A DNA stretch of 64,000 nucleotides. Origin: Microbacterium sp. Marseille-Q6965 (lineage in GTDB: Bacteria > Actinomycetota > Actinomycetes > Actinomycetales > Microbacteriaceae). The DNA lies in contig NZ_CAMGZA010000004.1 of assembly GCF_946151065.1 (NCBI RefSeq), positions 62,001-126,000 on the forward strand. The letters are read 5' to 3'. This document shows positions 8,501-17,139 of this stretch, in pieces (the stretch's first letter is position 1; the number at the start of each line of letters is the position of its first letter). Both the position numbers and the translations under genes were made by a program. The notes beneath the pieces are model-generated. The model made no database searches and had not been told where the DNA came from. It saw only the letters and a list, made by a program, of their open reading frames with translations.

Positions 8501-10372
8501 GGTTTCGACGAGCAGGGCGACGGCGTGCTGCGCAACGCGCTGACCGATCCGAACGGATCCTGCCTCCTCGACGAGTGCACCACCGAGAACCCGGTGGCGC
8601 ACCTGTCGGTCGACAAGACGTCGGACGCGGTCGACGGCGTGAGTGCCGGCGACACGGTGACCTACACGGTCACCGTGACGAACGATGGTGAGGGCGACTA
8701 CACCGCGCAGGCTCCGGCGGCGATCTCGGACGATATGACGGACGTGCTCGACGACGCCGCCTACAACGGCGACGTGGCGGCGGTCGCCTCGGATGGCACG
8801 AACGTCCCGGTGCCGACCTTCGAGGGAACGACCCTGAGCTGGTCGGGGCCGCTGGCCGCCGGCGAGACGGTGACGATCACCTACTCGGTCACGGTCACGA
8901 ACCTGGGCGACCACGACCTCATCAACACCGCCGCGGTGGTGTGTGGTGCGGGAGAGATCTGCGACCCGCCGACTCCGCCGGTGGAGATTCTGTTGCCTCA
9001 CGTGGTGCCGTCGAAGACGTCTGACCCGGCCTCGGGCGAGGATGTCGTGGCGGGTGACGTGATCACCTACACCCTGTCGTGGACCAACGACGGGAAGGCG
9101 GCGGGCCCGCTGGACTCGACCGACGACCTGTCGGATGTGCTGGACGACGCCGACCTGAACGGGCCGCCGGTGGTCGACGCGGCTCACGCCGGGTCGGTTT
9201 CGGCGACCTTCCAGGCGCAGTGGCAGGTGATCCGGGTGACCGGTGACCTGGCGGTGGGCGACACCGTGACCGTGACCTACGAGGTGACGGTGCGCGAGGA
9301 CGGGCAGCGTGGAAACAACATCCTCGCCAACGTCAACGAGCCCGACGTGCCGCCGTACGTGCCCGATCCCGACTGCGACCCGGCCGACTGCCCGCCGTTC
9401 GTGCCGCCGGCCACGGAGCACCGGGTCCCCGAGATCGTGGACTCCAAGACGGTGGACCCGGCGTCGAACACGTCGGTGCGCGCCGGCCAGGAGCTGACGT
9501 ACACGCTGACCTTCACCAACGAGGGCACCGCGGCCGGCACCGTGGACCGGGTCGATGACCTGACGCATGTGCTGGATGATGCCGAGGTGACGGCCGCGCC
9601 GGTCGCGTCGGATGACGCGCTGTCGGTGTCGGAGATCACCGACGCTCGCTTCGCCGTGACCGGCGTGCTCGCCCCGGGTGCGACCGTGACGGTGGCGTAC
9701 ACGGTGACGGTGAAGGCCGCCGACCAACTCGGTGACGCGCAGCTGGCCAACTTCCTGCTCGACCCGGGCACCCCGCCGCCGGCCGAGCCGGTGTGCGGCG
9801 ACGGGCAGGACTGCACGTTCAACCCGATCTCCGATGTGACGGTCGTCAAGACCGCCGACCCGGAGGACGGCGCGGAGGTGCAGCAGGGCCAGAAGGTCAC
9901 CTACACGCTGACGTTCGCGAACACCGGGCGCGGCGGGGAGGCGATCGACTACACCGACCACATGGGCGGGGTGCTCGACGACGCCGACCTGACGGCCGCT
10001 CCGGCGGCGTCCAATGGGGCGCTGTCGGTGTCGCCGGTGAGCGACGGGGCCTTCTCGGTGGCCGGTGAGCTCGCCGCGGGTCAGACCGTGACGGTCGTCT
10101 ACACCGTCACGGTGCGCGGCTGGGCCGATCAGGGCGACCACGCTCTGGGCAACGTCGTGACCGTGAGCGGTCAGGAGCCCCCGACCGCGTGCGCGGACGA
10201 CAGCGACCTGTGCACGATCCACCCGATCGCCGAGCCCGCGGCCCCGCCGCTGGCCGCCACGGGCGGCGCGATCGCGGCCGGCGTGGCCGGCGGCGCGCTG
10301 CTGCTGCTCCTCGCGGGAGGCGTGCTCCTGATCGCCCGCCGCCGCGCCAGCCAGGAGATCACCGAGCAGTAA
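5555..10372 (+). CDS. Large cell-wall surface protein with seven tandem repeats
   Basis: A secreted, probably wall-anchored 1605-residue protein. The GTG at 5555 follows AGGGGGAGA by 4 nt; earlier in-frame codons lack a ribosome site. Residues 1-57 are a long signal peptide ending ASA before APGN. About 60-285 is an unassigned domain, about 290-408 an adhesin-like domain (LDKSFSPASVAPGQ), about 416-618 a Trp-rich beta-sandwich-like region, and about 620-1560 seven repeats of the DUF11/DUF7927 type (K-T-x-D, TYT, DDLxxVLDDA). The C-terminus has LAATG near residue 1566, a hydrophobic helix and a tail of ARRRASQEITEQ, an LAxTG sortase signal typical of high-GC actinobacteria. A role in adhesion or as a stalk is inferred. 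No sortase gene is in the window. Confidence 0.85.
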   Translation: MSHSSGADAQGRGLFARGAHALRKATRKKAIAGAAVSALVAGMLAAGAVVGVAPASAAPGNPGVPSDPAVLFAEDFQLFSGTTPVGLADYVGQGGQRYTADAAWLQNCNGQIVTFNIPYTSQGNCAQAVSSANLRQLTYALGVHSGAANPNANAAVAAYTEGNPGANAIEFATVNPIPLASASGRFLTFSVDTAAKNCQVSPPLYQFSFVSEAGAATPVGGQLNACTSGETVPAPQVGTVAATDVSVGTYTSNGSVLFNGQSLGIRMANANGSGAGNDAAFDNIRVLDVTPQLDKSFSPASVAPGQASTLTFTVTNTSELAAKNGWSFTDALPAGLEVADPAATATTCPAGTVTATPGATSITAGGNLTAGMESCTVTVNVVGFTAGSFTNGPDNITPVGLNEPGEATLTVVPPVVTCTSDPNIFNTGFNAATGGVLPDNAKDPNWQVAGPFPAGATVAAPPADADWGAANVGKIVANWADSPYNNAQWISQQTIAAPNQGVVSGDWYYRFQFELDDAVDPASFELAMNFLADNSVAEVFVNGEPQSGKTTGLPQTPLTPPSTNPGAYNYAGFFTQNAAETTLDSDWRTGLNTIAVQIKSNAPMEGFDAQMRPSALCPQPDLAITKTSNASAETRAGDTVTYTVTAENIGTGDFTAEEPAVVTDDLTGVLDDATYNGDAEADRDGDVAFADPRLTWSGALPVGETVTLTYSVEVTGAGDGVARNVAFAGDGDSPACDPPTEEGTDPITGVPCATTEQELPRLSVEKTADRTELPAVGESVTYTVVVTNDGPGDYTSANPATATDDLAEVLDDATLDEDSITASTGEATFADGRITWTGALAAEQSATITYTVAYTGAGDNVLLNRACVPTDQATPGALPCDTVRIPAANLQYWKTVDPASGAAVRAGQELTYTLSFRNDGQATADVDATDDLSAVLDDAEIIAGPTASDAALAAVVTGETLTVTGTLAPGATTTVTYTVRVLGFDEQGDGVLRNALTDPNGSCLLDECTTENPVAHLSVDKTSDAVDGVSAGDTVTYTVTVTNDGEGDYTAQAPAAISDDMTDVLDDAAYNGDVAAVASDGTNVPVPTFEGTTLSWSGPLAAGETVTITYSVTVTNLGDHDLINTAAVVCGAGEICDPPTPPVEILLPHVVPSKTSDPASGEDVVAGDVITYTLSWTNDGKAAGPLDSTDDLSDVLDDADLNGPPVVDAAHAGSVSATFQAQWQVIRVTGDLAVGDTVTVTYEVTVREDGQRGNNILANVNEPDVPPYVPDPDCDPADCPPFVPPATEHRVPEIVDSKTVDPASNTSVRAGQELTYTLTFTNEGTAAGTVDRVDDLTHVLDDAEVTAAPVASDDALSVSEITDARFAVTGVLAPGATVTVAYTVTVKAADQLGDAQLANFLLDPGTPPPAEPVCGDGQDCTFNPISDVTVVKTADPEDGAEVQQGQKVTYTLTFANTGRGGEAIDYTDHMGGVLDDADLTAAPAASNGALSVSPVSDGAFSVAGELAAGQTVTVVYTVTVRGWADQGDHALGNVVTVSGQEPPTACADDSDLCTIHPIAEPAAPPLAATGGAIAAGVAGGALLLLLAGGVLLIARRRASQEITEQ
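7415..10240 (+). repeat. Seven in-gene tandem repeats of about 380-430 nt
   Basis: Repeat units begin near 7415, 7831, 8219, 8598, 8996, 9430 and 9833. Each starts with a K-T-x-D or K-T-S motif, continues with a TYT beta-strand and an N-D-G or N-x-G turn, and carries a DDLxxVLDDA-type block (DHMGGVLDDA in the last). The copies differ at many positions, so they are diverged protein repeats and not recent DNA duplications. Confidence 0.85.
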
Positions 10373-10384
10373 TCGCGGTTCCTC

Positions 10385-10420
10385 AGGCCCGGTCCGCCCT
10401 TCACGGGGCGGGCCGGGCCT
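10385..10420 (+). terminator. Strong terminator after the surface-protein gene
   Basis: AGGCCCGGTCCGCCC (10385-10399) pairs with GGGCGGGCCGGGCCT (10406-10420) over 15 positions with one non-Watson-Crick pair and a 6-nt loop. It starts 13 nt past the stop codon. Confidence 0.7.
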
Positions 10421-10498
10421 GACGCATGGGCGGCGGCGCGCACGTCTATGCTCGAAGGGCCCGGCGGGGCTGCCGGGCATTGACGCGAGGGGAAGCTC

Positions 10499-11269
10499 AT
10501 GTCGGACGCACCCGTGCTGCTGGAGGTCGACGGCGGCATCGCCCGCATCACGCTCAACAGGCCCGACCGCCTCAACGCGTTCGACGCCGAGATGGCACGC
10601 GCGTGGGAACGGGTCACGACCGAGGCGACGGGCCGCGACGACGTGCGGGCGATCCTGCTGCGAGGCAGCGGCCGCGCGTTCTGCGCCGGCGGAGACGTGC
10701 GCGCTATGGCGGCCGACCTGTCCTCGGGCGAGCAGGTGGGCGAGCTGGCCCGCGTCATCAACCGCGGCATCGCCGCGCTCACCGCGTCGGCGATCCCCGT
10801 GGTCGCGGCCGCGCACGGCACGACGGTCGGCGGCGGGTTGGGCATCCTGCTCAGCAGCGACTGGGCCGTGGTGGGCGAGGACTCCCGGATCGGGTGTGGT
10901 TACGCCGGCGTCGGGCTCACGCCCGACCTGTCGGTTTCCGCGCACCTGGCCGCCGCGGTCGGCGAGCGGCGCGCACTGCAGCTGGCGCTGAGCGACCGCC
11001 TGCTGGCGGCCGATGAGGCGCGCGAATGGGGGCTCGTGGCCGACGTCGTGGCGCCCGAGCGCGTCGGGGCGCGCGCCGAGGAGGTCGCCCGCTCATGGGC
11101 CGACGGCGCATTCCGTGCCTACGGCGAGGCCAAGCGGCTGCTGCGCTCCCGTGCCGGTCGCTCGTTCGCGCAGCAGCTGGAGGAGGAGGCGCGCGCGATC
11201 GGTGCGGCGTTCGACCGTGACGAGGCTCGCGAGCGGATCGCCGCCTTCGCCGCCCGCTCCCGCGGCTGA
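10499..11269 (+). CDS. Enoyl-CoA hydratase/isomerase family protein
   Basis: A 256-residue crotonase-fold protein. The acyl-CoA oxyanion-hole segments are visible (AFCAGGDVRAMA near residue 62 and HGTTVGGGLGILLSSDW near residue 103). Both glutamates of a true enoyl-CoA hydratase are missing: GGGxE reads GGGLG, and the PE of the second site reads YAGVGLTPD. An Asp follows at TPD, as in some PaaG-type isomerases. It is therefore more likely an isomerase or other crotonase-family activity than a hydratase. A GAGGGGAAG ribosome site lies 3 nt upstream of the ATG. The gene stands alone between a terminator and a convergent gene. Confidence 0.85.
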   Translation: MSDAPVLLEVDGGIARITLNRPDRLNAFDAEMARAWERVTTEATGRDDVRAILLRGSGRAFCAGGDVRAMAADLSSGEQVGELARVINRGIAALTASAIPVVAAAHGTTVGGGLGILLSSDWAVVGEDSRIGCGYAGVGLTPDLSVSAHLAAAVGERRALQLALSDRLLAADEAREWGLVADVVAPERVGARAEEVARSWADGAFRAYGEAKRLLRSRAGRSFAQQLEEEARAIGAAFDRDEARERIAAFAARSRG

Positions 11270-11282
11270 TCCCGCGCCGTCG

Positions 11283-12191
11283 TCAGCGGTTCAGCAGGCG
11301 AACGTCGCCGAAGCGCCGCGCCAGCGTGGCGATCCAGTCGTCCCGGCGCATCGCGTGCCAGCCGAAGGCCATGAGGACGACGGTGGCCGCGAACACCCAG
11401 AACCCCACCCAGTTCACCGCGTCCTGGCCGCCGTAGATGTGATTGAGATTGCGCAGCGCTCCGGTGGCGAGCACGAGCCCGACGTGCACGACCGTGAAGG
11501 CGACGAAGAAGAGCATCGTCGGCCAGTGCAGCGCCTTCGCGAGGCGGGCCGTGAGCACCGGCTCGAACCGCGCGGGCCAGAAAGCGCTGAGGCGCCAGCC
11601 CGTCACCGCCGCGATCGGGGCGGCGAGGAACACGATGGCGAAGTAGGCCAGCTGCTGCAGCGCGTTGTAGTGAACCCAGCCGTTGTGCGCGGGCCAGTCC
11701 AGCGACACGTACTGCAGCAGCGCCGAGAGCGCGTTCGGCACGACCTCCCAGCTCGTCGGCACGATGCGCACCCAGTGCCCGCTGGCGAACAGCAGCACCA
11801 CGAACACGATGCCGTTCGCCAGCCACAGCACATCGACGACGAGGTGGCCCCACAGCGCGAGCGACATGCGGCGCTTGCGCACGCGACGCGACGTCCACAG
11901 GCCCCCTGAGCGCTTCTCGAAACGAACCCGCAGGCCCGAGCGCACGATGAGGACGAGGAAGAACGCGTTCAGGAAGTGCGTCCACGACACGAATGCGGGG
12001 ATGCCCTCCGTTGTGCCCTCGGGCAGAGGGGCGTCGCCGGGAAAGGCCTCGAGGAACGACCGGACGGGCTCGGTGGGCAGCAGGGCTCGCACGGCGAACA
12101 CGGCGCACCACGCGAGGACGATCAGCGCCGCTGCCGCGAAGAGCCCCGACATCGCCTGGGTCCAGGTGGGGCGCGGGCGGGGCGTGGTCAC
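11283..12191 (-). CDS. Cytochrome b/b6-type (b561-like) membrane protein
   Basis: A 302-residue protein with about five membrane spans. Candidate haem-ligand histidines lie in or near spans: SWTHFLNAFF, LWGHLVVDVLW, LHWPTML and VVHVGLVL. The pattern matches the cytochrome b561/Ni-Fe-hydrogenase-type family, membrane subunits that pass electrons between quinones and partner oxidoreductases. No partner catalytic subunit is encoded nearby, so the donor and acceptor are unknown. The start is GTG; GAGAAT lies 6 nt upstream, compatible with a leaderless transcript. Confidence 0.75.
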   Translation of the reverse strand: MTTPRPRPTWTQAMSGLFAAAALIVLAWCAVFAVRALLPTEPVRSFLEAFPGDAPLPEGTTEGIPAFVSWTHFLNAFFLVLIVRSGLRVRFEKRSGGLWTSRRVRKRRMSLALWGHLVVDVLWLANGIVFVVLLFASGHWVRIVPTSWEVVPNALSALLQYVSLDWPAHNGWVHYNALQQLAYFAIVFLAAPIAAVTGWRLSAFWPARFEPVLTARLAKALHWPTMLFFVAFTVVHVGLVLATGALRNLNHIYGGQDAVNWVGFWVFAATVVLMAFGWHAMRRDDWIATLARRFGDVRLLNR

Positions 12192-12263
12192 CCCGCCATT
12201 CTCCCGGATCCTGCCCGGGAACCCGGCGCGAGCCGCACCGCCGTGAGCGGGACGCGGCGGGCG

Positions 12264-13217
12264 TCAGGGCGTGAGGGTCTGCGCCGTGAGGGCGATCGCC
12301 GCCGCCGACCTGCGCAGCAGCTCCAGCTCCCCCTCGTCGAAGCGCGTCTCGCGAATCGGCACCGCGCCGGACGCGTGCACGACCGACGGCACCGACAGCG
12401 CGACGCCGTCGATCCCGTGGAAGTCGCTCAGTACCGTCGAGACGGGAAGGACGGCGCGCTCGTCGTTGAGGATCGCCTCCACGATCCGCGCGACGGACAG
12501 GCCGATGCCGTAGTTGGTGGCGCCCTTGCCCTGGATGACCCGGTAGGCCGCGTCACGCACCTCCACGGCGATGGCGTCGAGCTCGTCGCGGCGGAAGCCG
12601 GCGAAGTCCGCGGTACGCCAATCGAGCAGCGGAACGGGCCCGATCGTGGCGCTCGACCACAGCGGGAACTCGGTGTCGCCGTGCTCGCCGACGATGTGCG
12701 CGTGCACCGATCGCGTGGCCACGCCCGCCGCCTCCGCGAGGCGCACGCGCAGCCGGGAGGTGTCGAGCACGGTGCCCGAAGCCATGACGCGCTCCGCGGG
12801 GAGGCCGGTGGCCTGCTGCGCGATGACCGCCAGGACGTCGCAGGGGTTCGTCACGATCACGAAGATCGCGTCCGGGGAGGCTTCGAGCAGTTGCCGCATC
12901 ATGCCCGACACGATCCGCGCGTTCGTCGTCGCCAGGTCCATCCGCGTCTGGCCGGGGGCCTGCTTGGCGCCGGCGGTGATCACCACCACGTGCGACCCCG
13001 CGGTCACGTCGAGATCGGCTCCGCCGGTGATGCGGCTGGAGCCGGTGAAGTTCGTGCCGTGGGCGAGGTCGAGCACCTCGGCCTCGACCTTCTGTGCCGC
13101 GATGTCGTACAGCGCGACGTGGCGCGCGGTCTTGCGGATGAGCATGGCGTACGCGCTGCTCGAACCGACCGCCCCGGCGCCGACGACGGTGACCTTGGCG
13201 TTCTCGATCGCACCCAT
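12264..13217 (-). CDS. ldh: L-lactate dehydrogenase
   Basis: NAD-dependent interconversion of pyruvate and L-lactate in the cytoplasm. The 317-residue protein has the Rossmann motif GAGAVG (residues 13-18), the mobile-loop substrate residue R92 (PGQTRMD), D152 and R155 (TVLDTSRLR) and the catalytic H179 in VGEHGDTEFP. A Gln in the loop before the Arg (APGQTR) favours lactate over malate dehydrogenase, whose equivalent residue is Arg. The ATG at 13217 is chosen because sequence upstream of it is not conserved-looking. No ribosome site is obvious; GAGACT lies 6 nt upstream. Confidence 0.92.
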   Translation of the reverse strand: MGAIENAKVTVVGAGAVGSSSAYAMLIRKTARHVALYDIAAQKVEAEVLDLAHGTNFTGSSRITGGADLDVTAGSHVVVITAGAKQAPGQTRMDLATTNARIVSGMMRQLLEASPDAIFVIVTNPCDVLAVIAQQATGLPAERVMASGTVLDTSRLRVRLAEAAGVATRSVHAHIVGEHGDTEFPLWSSATIGPVPLLDWRTADFAGFRRDELDAIAVEVRDAAYRVIQGKGATNYGIGLSVARIVEAILNDERAVLPVSTVLSDFHGIDGVALSVPSVVHASGAVPIRETRFDEGELELLRRSAAAIALTAQTLTP

Positions 13218-13283
13218 GGCGTCAGTCTCGCAGCGGGCCGCGCGCGCGGGAAGCCCCTTCGCGCCGGCTGCCCGCACGACGCC

Positions 13284-13318
13284 AGCGGGTCCCGCCGTGC
13301 GCGACGACGGGACCCGCT
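13284..13318 (-). terminator. Terminator of the 5'-nucleotidase gene
   Basis: AGCGGGTCCCGCCGT (13284-13298) and ACGACGGGACCCGCT (13304-13318) pair over 15 positions with one mismatch and a 5-nt loop. It sits 17 nt past the stop of the leftward nucleotidase gene and upstream of ldh. Confidence 0.65.
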
Positions 13319-13334
13319 TGAATCATGACGCTGA

Positions 13335-16300
13335 TCAGCGCGAGGTGGGCACGCGGCGCCTCATCAGGAAGAGTCCACCGGCGGCGAACAAACCGCCGGC
13401 GACGAGCCCGATCACCCACGACACGTCGGCCCCGGACGCGGCCAGCCGGCCCGAGACGACGGTCACGTCGGCGGTGAGCGGATCCCGCCCGGCGGAGGTG
13501 ATCTCGAGCGTGTGCGCGCCGAGTTCGAAGTCGGCCGGGATGGCGACCGAGAAGCGGATCACGCCGTTCGCGTCGGCGACGGGCAGGTCCCGCACGACGA
13601 TCGGGTCGCTGTGCAGGGTGGCACCGATGGACTGGCCCGGCTCGAGGCCCGACACGGTCACGCCGAGGTCCTCGCCCTGCGCCACCTGGGTGGCGCTCAG
13701 CTCGATGACCGCCCACTCGCCGGGCTGCTCGGCGCCGCCACCGGCACCGCCGTCCGAGCCTCCGTCCGATCCGGCGGCGACGGCGCGGCCGAGCGGCGCG
13801 GGATCGACGACCTGCGCCGCCGCGAAGTAGTCGACCGTGGCCGACAGGTCGATGAGACCGGTGTCCGCCGTGCCCTCGCCCTCCGCGAACGTCGCGAAGC
13901 CGTCGCCGCCGCTCGCGAGGAACGAGTTGGTGACGATGAGGAACTCGTCCGTCGCCTCGATCGGCTCGCCCCGATACGTCATCGACACGATGTGCTCGCC
14001 CGCCGGTGCGTCCTCGAGGTACTCGTAGGAGAAGCCCTCCGAAACGCCCAGGTGCAGCTTCGGGCGCTCGGCGCCCGGCTGCCACTGCTCCTCGAGCACC
14101 CGCTCGAGCTGCTCCCCCGTCAGCGTCACCGTGACGAGCGTGTTGCCGAACGGCTGCACCGCGGCGACGTCCGCGTAGGTGACGGTGCCGTCCTCGCCGT
14201 ACCAGAGGTCGTCGCGCAGGCCGCCCGGGTTCATGAGCGCGATCTGGGCAGGCGCCGTGCCGCCGTAGTTCTCGTACTCGCTCGTCGCCCACAGGTACAC
14301 ATCCGCGACGAGGTTGCCCATGGTCGACTCCACGCCGCGGTCGGACCCGGGCGGGTTCCCGCCCCGCAGGATGTCGGCGGAGATGCGGCCGACCTCGGCG
14401 GAGCCCAGCTCGTCGGCCTCATCGGCCGCCGCGTCGACGATCGCCTGCACCTCGGCGTCCGCCGGGAACAGGGGCTGTTCCGTCGCGTCGTCCACGAGGT
14501 CGACCGTGGACCCGGCGATCGAGATCAGCTCTCCCGTCAGGGAGTCGGCCACGATGTCGAGCGCGCCGAGCGTCGTGCCGTACTGGTGGGCCTGGATGAC
14601 CGGCCTGTCGGCGACCTCGCACGCGTACAGCTGATGCGTGTGCCCCGACACGATGGCGTCGATCTCCGCGGAGGCACCGCGGATCAGGTCGCCGTACTCC
14701 GACTGCTCCGCGGCGATGTCGGCGCAATCGGTGCCCGACGGGCCGGAGTGTGCGAGCAGGATGATGACGTCGGTCTCGTCGGCGATCTGCGCGGCCACCC
14801 GATTGGCGGCCTCCGTCTGGTCACCGAACTCAAGGCCGGCGATGCCGGAGGGGCTCACGAGCGTCGCGGTGTCGGACGTCACCGTTCCGATGAAGCCGAT
14901 GCGGACGCCGCCCACCTCGCGGATGGCGTACTCCTGCAGTGCCGGCGTCTCGGTGCCCTTGAGGTAGACGTTGGCGCCCAGGCCGAAGTCCGCGCCCGCG
15001 ACCCCGCTGCCGTCCGCGTAACGTGGCAGCACGCGATTCCTCAGGTCGTCGTAGCCCCGGTCGAACTCGTGGTTGCCCACCGCGCTCACATCGAGGCCCG
15101 CGGCGCTCAGTGCGTCGATCGTGGGGGTGTCCTCGGCGATGAAGGACGTGAAGGTCGAGGCGCCGATGTTGTCGCCTGCCGAGGCGAACAACGTGTTTGG
15201 GTTCGTGTCGCGATACTTGTCCACGGCACCGGCGAGCACGGCAGCGCCGGCCTCGTCGCCGTTCGCCTCGATGCGGCCGTGGAAGTCGTTGATCGTGAGC
15301 ACCTGGACCTCCGTGGTCCCGTCGTCGATCGTGTGGATCGTCGTCGAGCCGGTGATCTCGTTGCCCACCACGAGCAGCGGCTTGCCGTTCGGTGACTCCT
15401 CAGCGGGCACGAAGTCCAGGCCCTCCGGGCCGAGGTCGCCAGCGGAGTTGACCAGCGCGGCGAGCTCCGCGTCGCCGGCACCGGCCTCCACGAGCGCCTC
15501 GTACTCCTCCGCCAGATTCACGTCGAAGTTGCGGTTGTCGGTGTACGAGACGTACGCCGGAGCGGTCGGATCGGTGATGTCGTAGGTCATGACGCCGCTC
15601 AGGCGCTCGAGCCCGATGAAGGCGTACGTGCGTCCGTCGATCTCGCCGATCGTCAGGTTCTCGGGCTCCACACCCTTTGCGTCGCTGCGGCTCTCGGCCT
15701 CGTTGTCGTCGTGGCCGGCGTTGAAGACGAGGTCCGTCTCCTCGCTGATGCGCGCGGTGATCTCCTCGAACGCGGAGCCCGAGTCGAACACGCGCTCACC
15801 GTCGGTGGTGTAGATCGAGAACGAGCGCGCGCCGAACGCGTACAGCTCGTCGTAGCAGCCCGCGGCCTCGTTGAAGCCCATCTCGGTGCTCACCTCGAGC
15901 CGGCCCAGCTTGTCGTCGCCCACGTAGCCGGCGAGGTTCTCGCACAGCGGGCCGCGACCCGACACCTCCTCCTCGGGGTCGCCGAGGTGCTTCACGCGGG
16001 CGGGCTCGACGTAGTCGCCCCACTCCCGGGCATCGCCCTCGTTGGCGGTGACCAGGTACGTCTCGCCGTCCACGACGTACGACTGGATGCCGTCGGGCAT
16101 CGGCATGCCGTAGAGGCCGGGATAGGTCGCGAGGTTGATCTCGGGCGCGCCCTCGGGGTCGCGGTCCGACGGATCCAGCGCCACCTCGCCCGCGTTCTGG
16201 AACCCGAGGCCCCACACGTCGGTGATCTCAGCGGTGACGAGGTCGATCACGGCGATCGCATTCGCCTCCTGCAGCGCGGCGTAGGCCGTGCCGCCCTGCA

Positions 16301-17051
16301 CGGTGATGTATTCCGGCTCCCAGTTCGTGGAGCGCGGGAAGGCCTGCGCGGCAGCGCTGGGGCGCGGGCCGAAGGCGTCGCGCATGCCCGCGGGCAGCGG
16401 CACGCTCTCGAAGGCGTGGAAGTCAGCCGTGCGCACGTCCGCCTGCGTCGGCGCGGCCACCGTGTCGGGCAGCGCGATCACGCCGATGCTGCCCTCGGGG
16501 TCGACCGAGAAGTCGTCGTTCGGCTCGCCCTCGTTGGCGACGACGGCGTACGCGCCATCCGGCGAGACCGTGACCATGTCGGGCAGCGAGCCGACCTCGA
16601 CGGTGCCGAGGGTCTGGAGGGTGTTGGCGTCGAAGAACAGCACCCGACCGGGCAGCGTCTTGTCCGCGGCGTCCTCCAGCGCCACCACGCCCAGTCCGTC
16701 GCCACGGACCGCCACCGAGTTGGCGACGCCTCCCTCGGAGAGGATCTCGCCCTCCTGCGTCGGGTTCTCGGGGTCACTCATATCGATCACGAACACGGAG
16801 CCCGCCTCGGCGTTGACGGAGAAGAGGCGATCTCCGTACGCCTGCACGATCTCGGACGCGCCCTCGTCGAACAGGCCCGTCTCGAACGTGCCGGTGGCGT
16901 GGATCTGGAAGGGCGCGCCCTCCGCGTAGTCGGCGACCGGGGCGGCGACGATCGCGGCGCCGGCGGCGGTGGCCGGCACGATCGCGAAGGCGCAGACCGC
17001 GGCGGCGGCCGCTGCCGCTCCCGTCGCGCGCCGGAGGAAGGATGACGACAT
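13335..17051 (-). CDS. Surface choice-of-anchor I / 5'-nucleotidase fusion
   Basis: A 1238-residue secreted phosphohydrolase. Residues 1-32 are a signal peptide. About 35-575 is a beta-propeller-like choice-of-anchor I domain. About 580-830 is a metallophosphatase with the metal-site motifs INDFHGR, SAGDNIG, GNHEFDRG, LLAHSG and SGHTHQ. About 885-1055 is the 5'-nucleotidase C-terminal domain (NPGGLRDD, QPFGNTLV). About 1107-1200 is Ig-like, followed by LAASG, a membrane helix and MRRRVPTSR, a sorting-type tail. It probably releases phosphate from nucleotides at the cell surface. A GCGAGGA ribosome site precedes the ATG. A PHO-box-like element lies 89 nt upstream, consistent with control by phosphate starvation. 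Confidence 0.88.
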   Translation of the reverse strand: MSSSFLRRATGAAAAAAAVCAFAIVPATAAGAAIVAAPVADYAEGAPFQIHATGTFETGLFDEGASEIVQAYGDRLFSVNAEAGSVFVIDMSDPENPTQEGEILSEGGVANSVAVRGDGLGVVALEDAADKTLPGRVLFFDANTLQTLGTVEVGSLPDMVTVSPDGAYAVVANEGEPNDDFSVDPEGSIGVIALPDTVAAPTQADVRTADFHAFESVPLPAGMRDAFGPRPSAAAQAFPRSTNWEPEYITVQGGTAYAALQEANAIAVIDLVTAEITDVWGLGFQNAGEVALDPSDRDPEGAPEINLATYPGLYGMPMPDGIQSYVVDGETYLVTANEGDAREWGDYVEPARVKHLGDPEEEVSGRGPLCENLAGYVGDDKLGRLEVSTEMGFNEAAGCYDELYAFGARSFSIYTTDGERVFDSGSAFEEITARISEETDLVFNAGHDDNEAESRSDAKGVEPENLTIGEIDGRTYAFIGLERLSGVMTYDITDPTAPAYVSYTDNRNFDVNLAEEYEALVEAGAGDAELAALVNSAGDLGPEGLDFVPAEESPNGKPLLVVGNEITGSTTIHTIDDGTTEVQVLTINDFHGRIEANGDEAGAAVLAGAVDKYRDTNPNTLFASAGDNIGASTFTSFIAEDTPTIDALSAAGLDVSAVGNHEFDRGYDDLRNRVLPRYADGSGVAGADFGLGANVYLKGTETPALQEYAIREVGGVRIGFIGTVTSDTATLVSPSGIAGLEFGDQTEAANRVAAQIADETDVIILLAHSGPSGTDCADIAAEQSEYGDLIRGASAEIDAIVSGHTHQLYACEVADRPVIQAHQYGTTLGALDIVADSLTGELISIAGSTVDLVDDATEQPLFPADAEVQAIVDAAADEADELGSAEVGRISADILRGGNPPGSDRGVESTMGNLVADVYLWATSEYENYGGTAPAQIALMNPGGLRDDLWYGEDGTVTYADVAAVQPFGNTLVTVTLTGEQLERVLEEQWQPGAERPKLHLGVSEGFSYEYLEDAPAGEHIVSMTYRGEPIEATDEFLIVTNSFLASGGDGFATFAEGEGTADTGLIDLSATVDYFAAAQVVDPAPLGRAVAAGSDGGSDGGAGGGAEQPGEWAVIELSATQVAQGEDLGVTVSGLEPGQSIGATLHSDPIVVRDLPVADANGVIRFSVAIPADFELGAHTLEITSAGRDPLTADVTVVSGRLAASGADVSWVIGLVAGGLFAAGGLFLMRRRVPTSR

Positions 17052-17139
17052 CGTGGGTCCTCGCTGATATCGGGTGGCCCGGACGGGACGTCCGGCCTAC
17101 CCGTTCTATTCAGCGGAGGTGGCGCGGGCCGAGGGAGAA

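Noticed and set aside
7415..10240. Tandem repeats considered as a CRISPR array or phase-variable DNA repeat
   Set aside because: Units are about 400 nt, coding and well diverged; no short identical repeats with spacers are present.
5567..10945. A 1792-codon leftward frame opposite the surface-protein gene
   Set aside because: Its length comes from the regular codon use and repeats of the sense gene. The composition is Arg/Val/His/Gly with no signal, domain or ribosome site.
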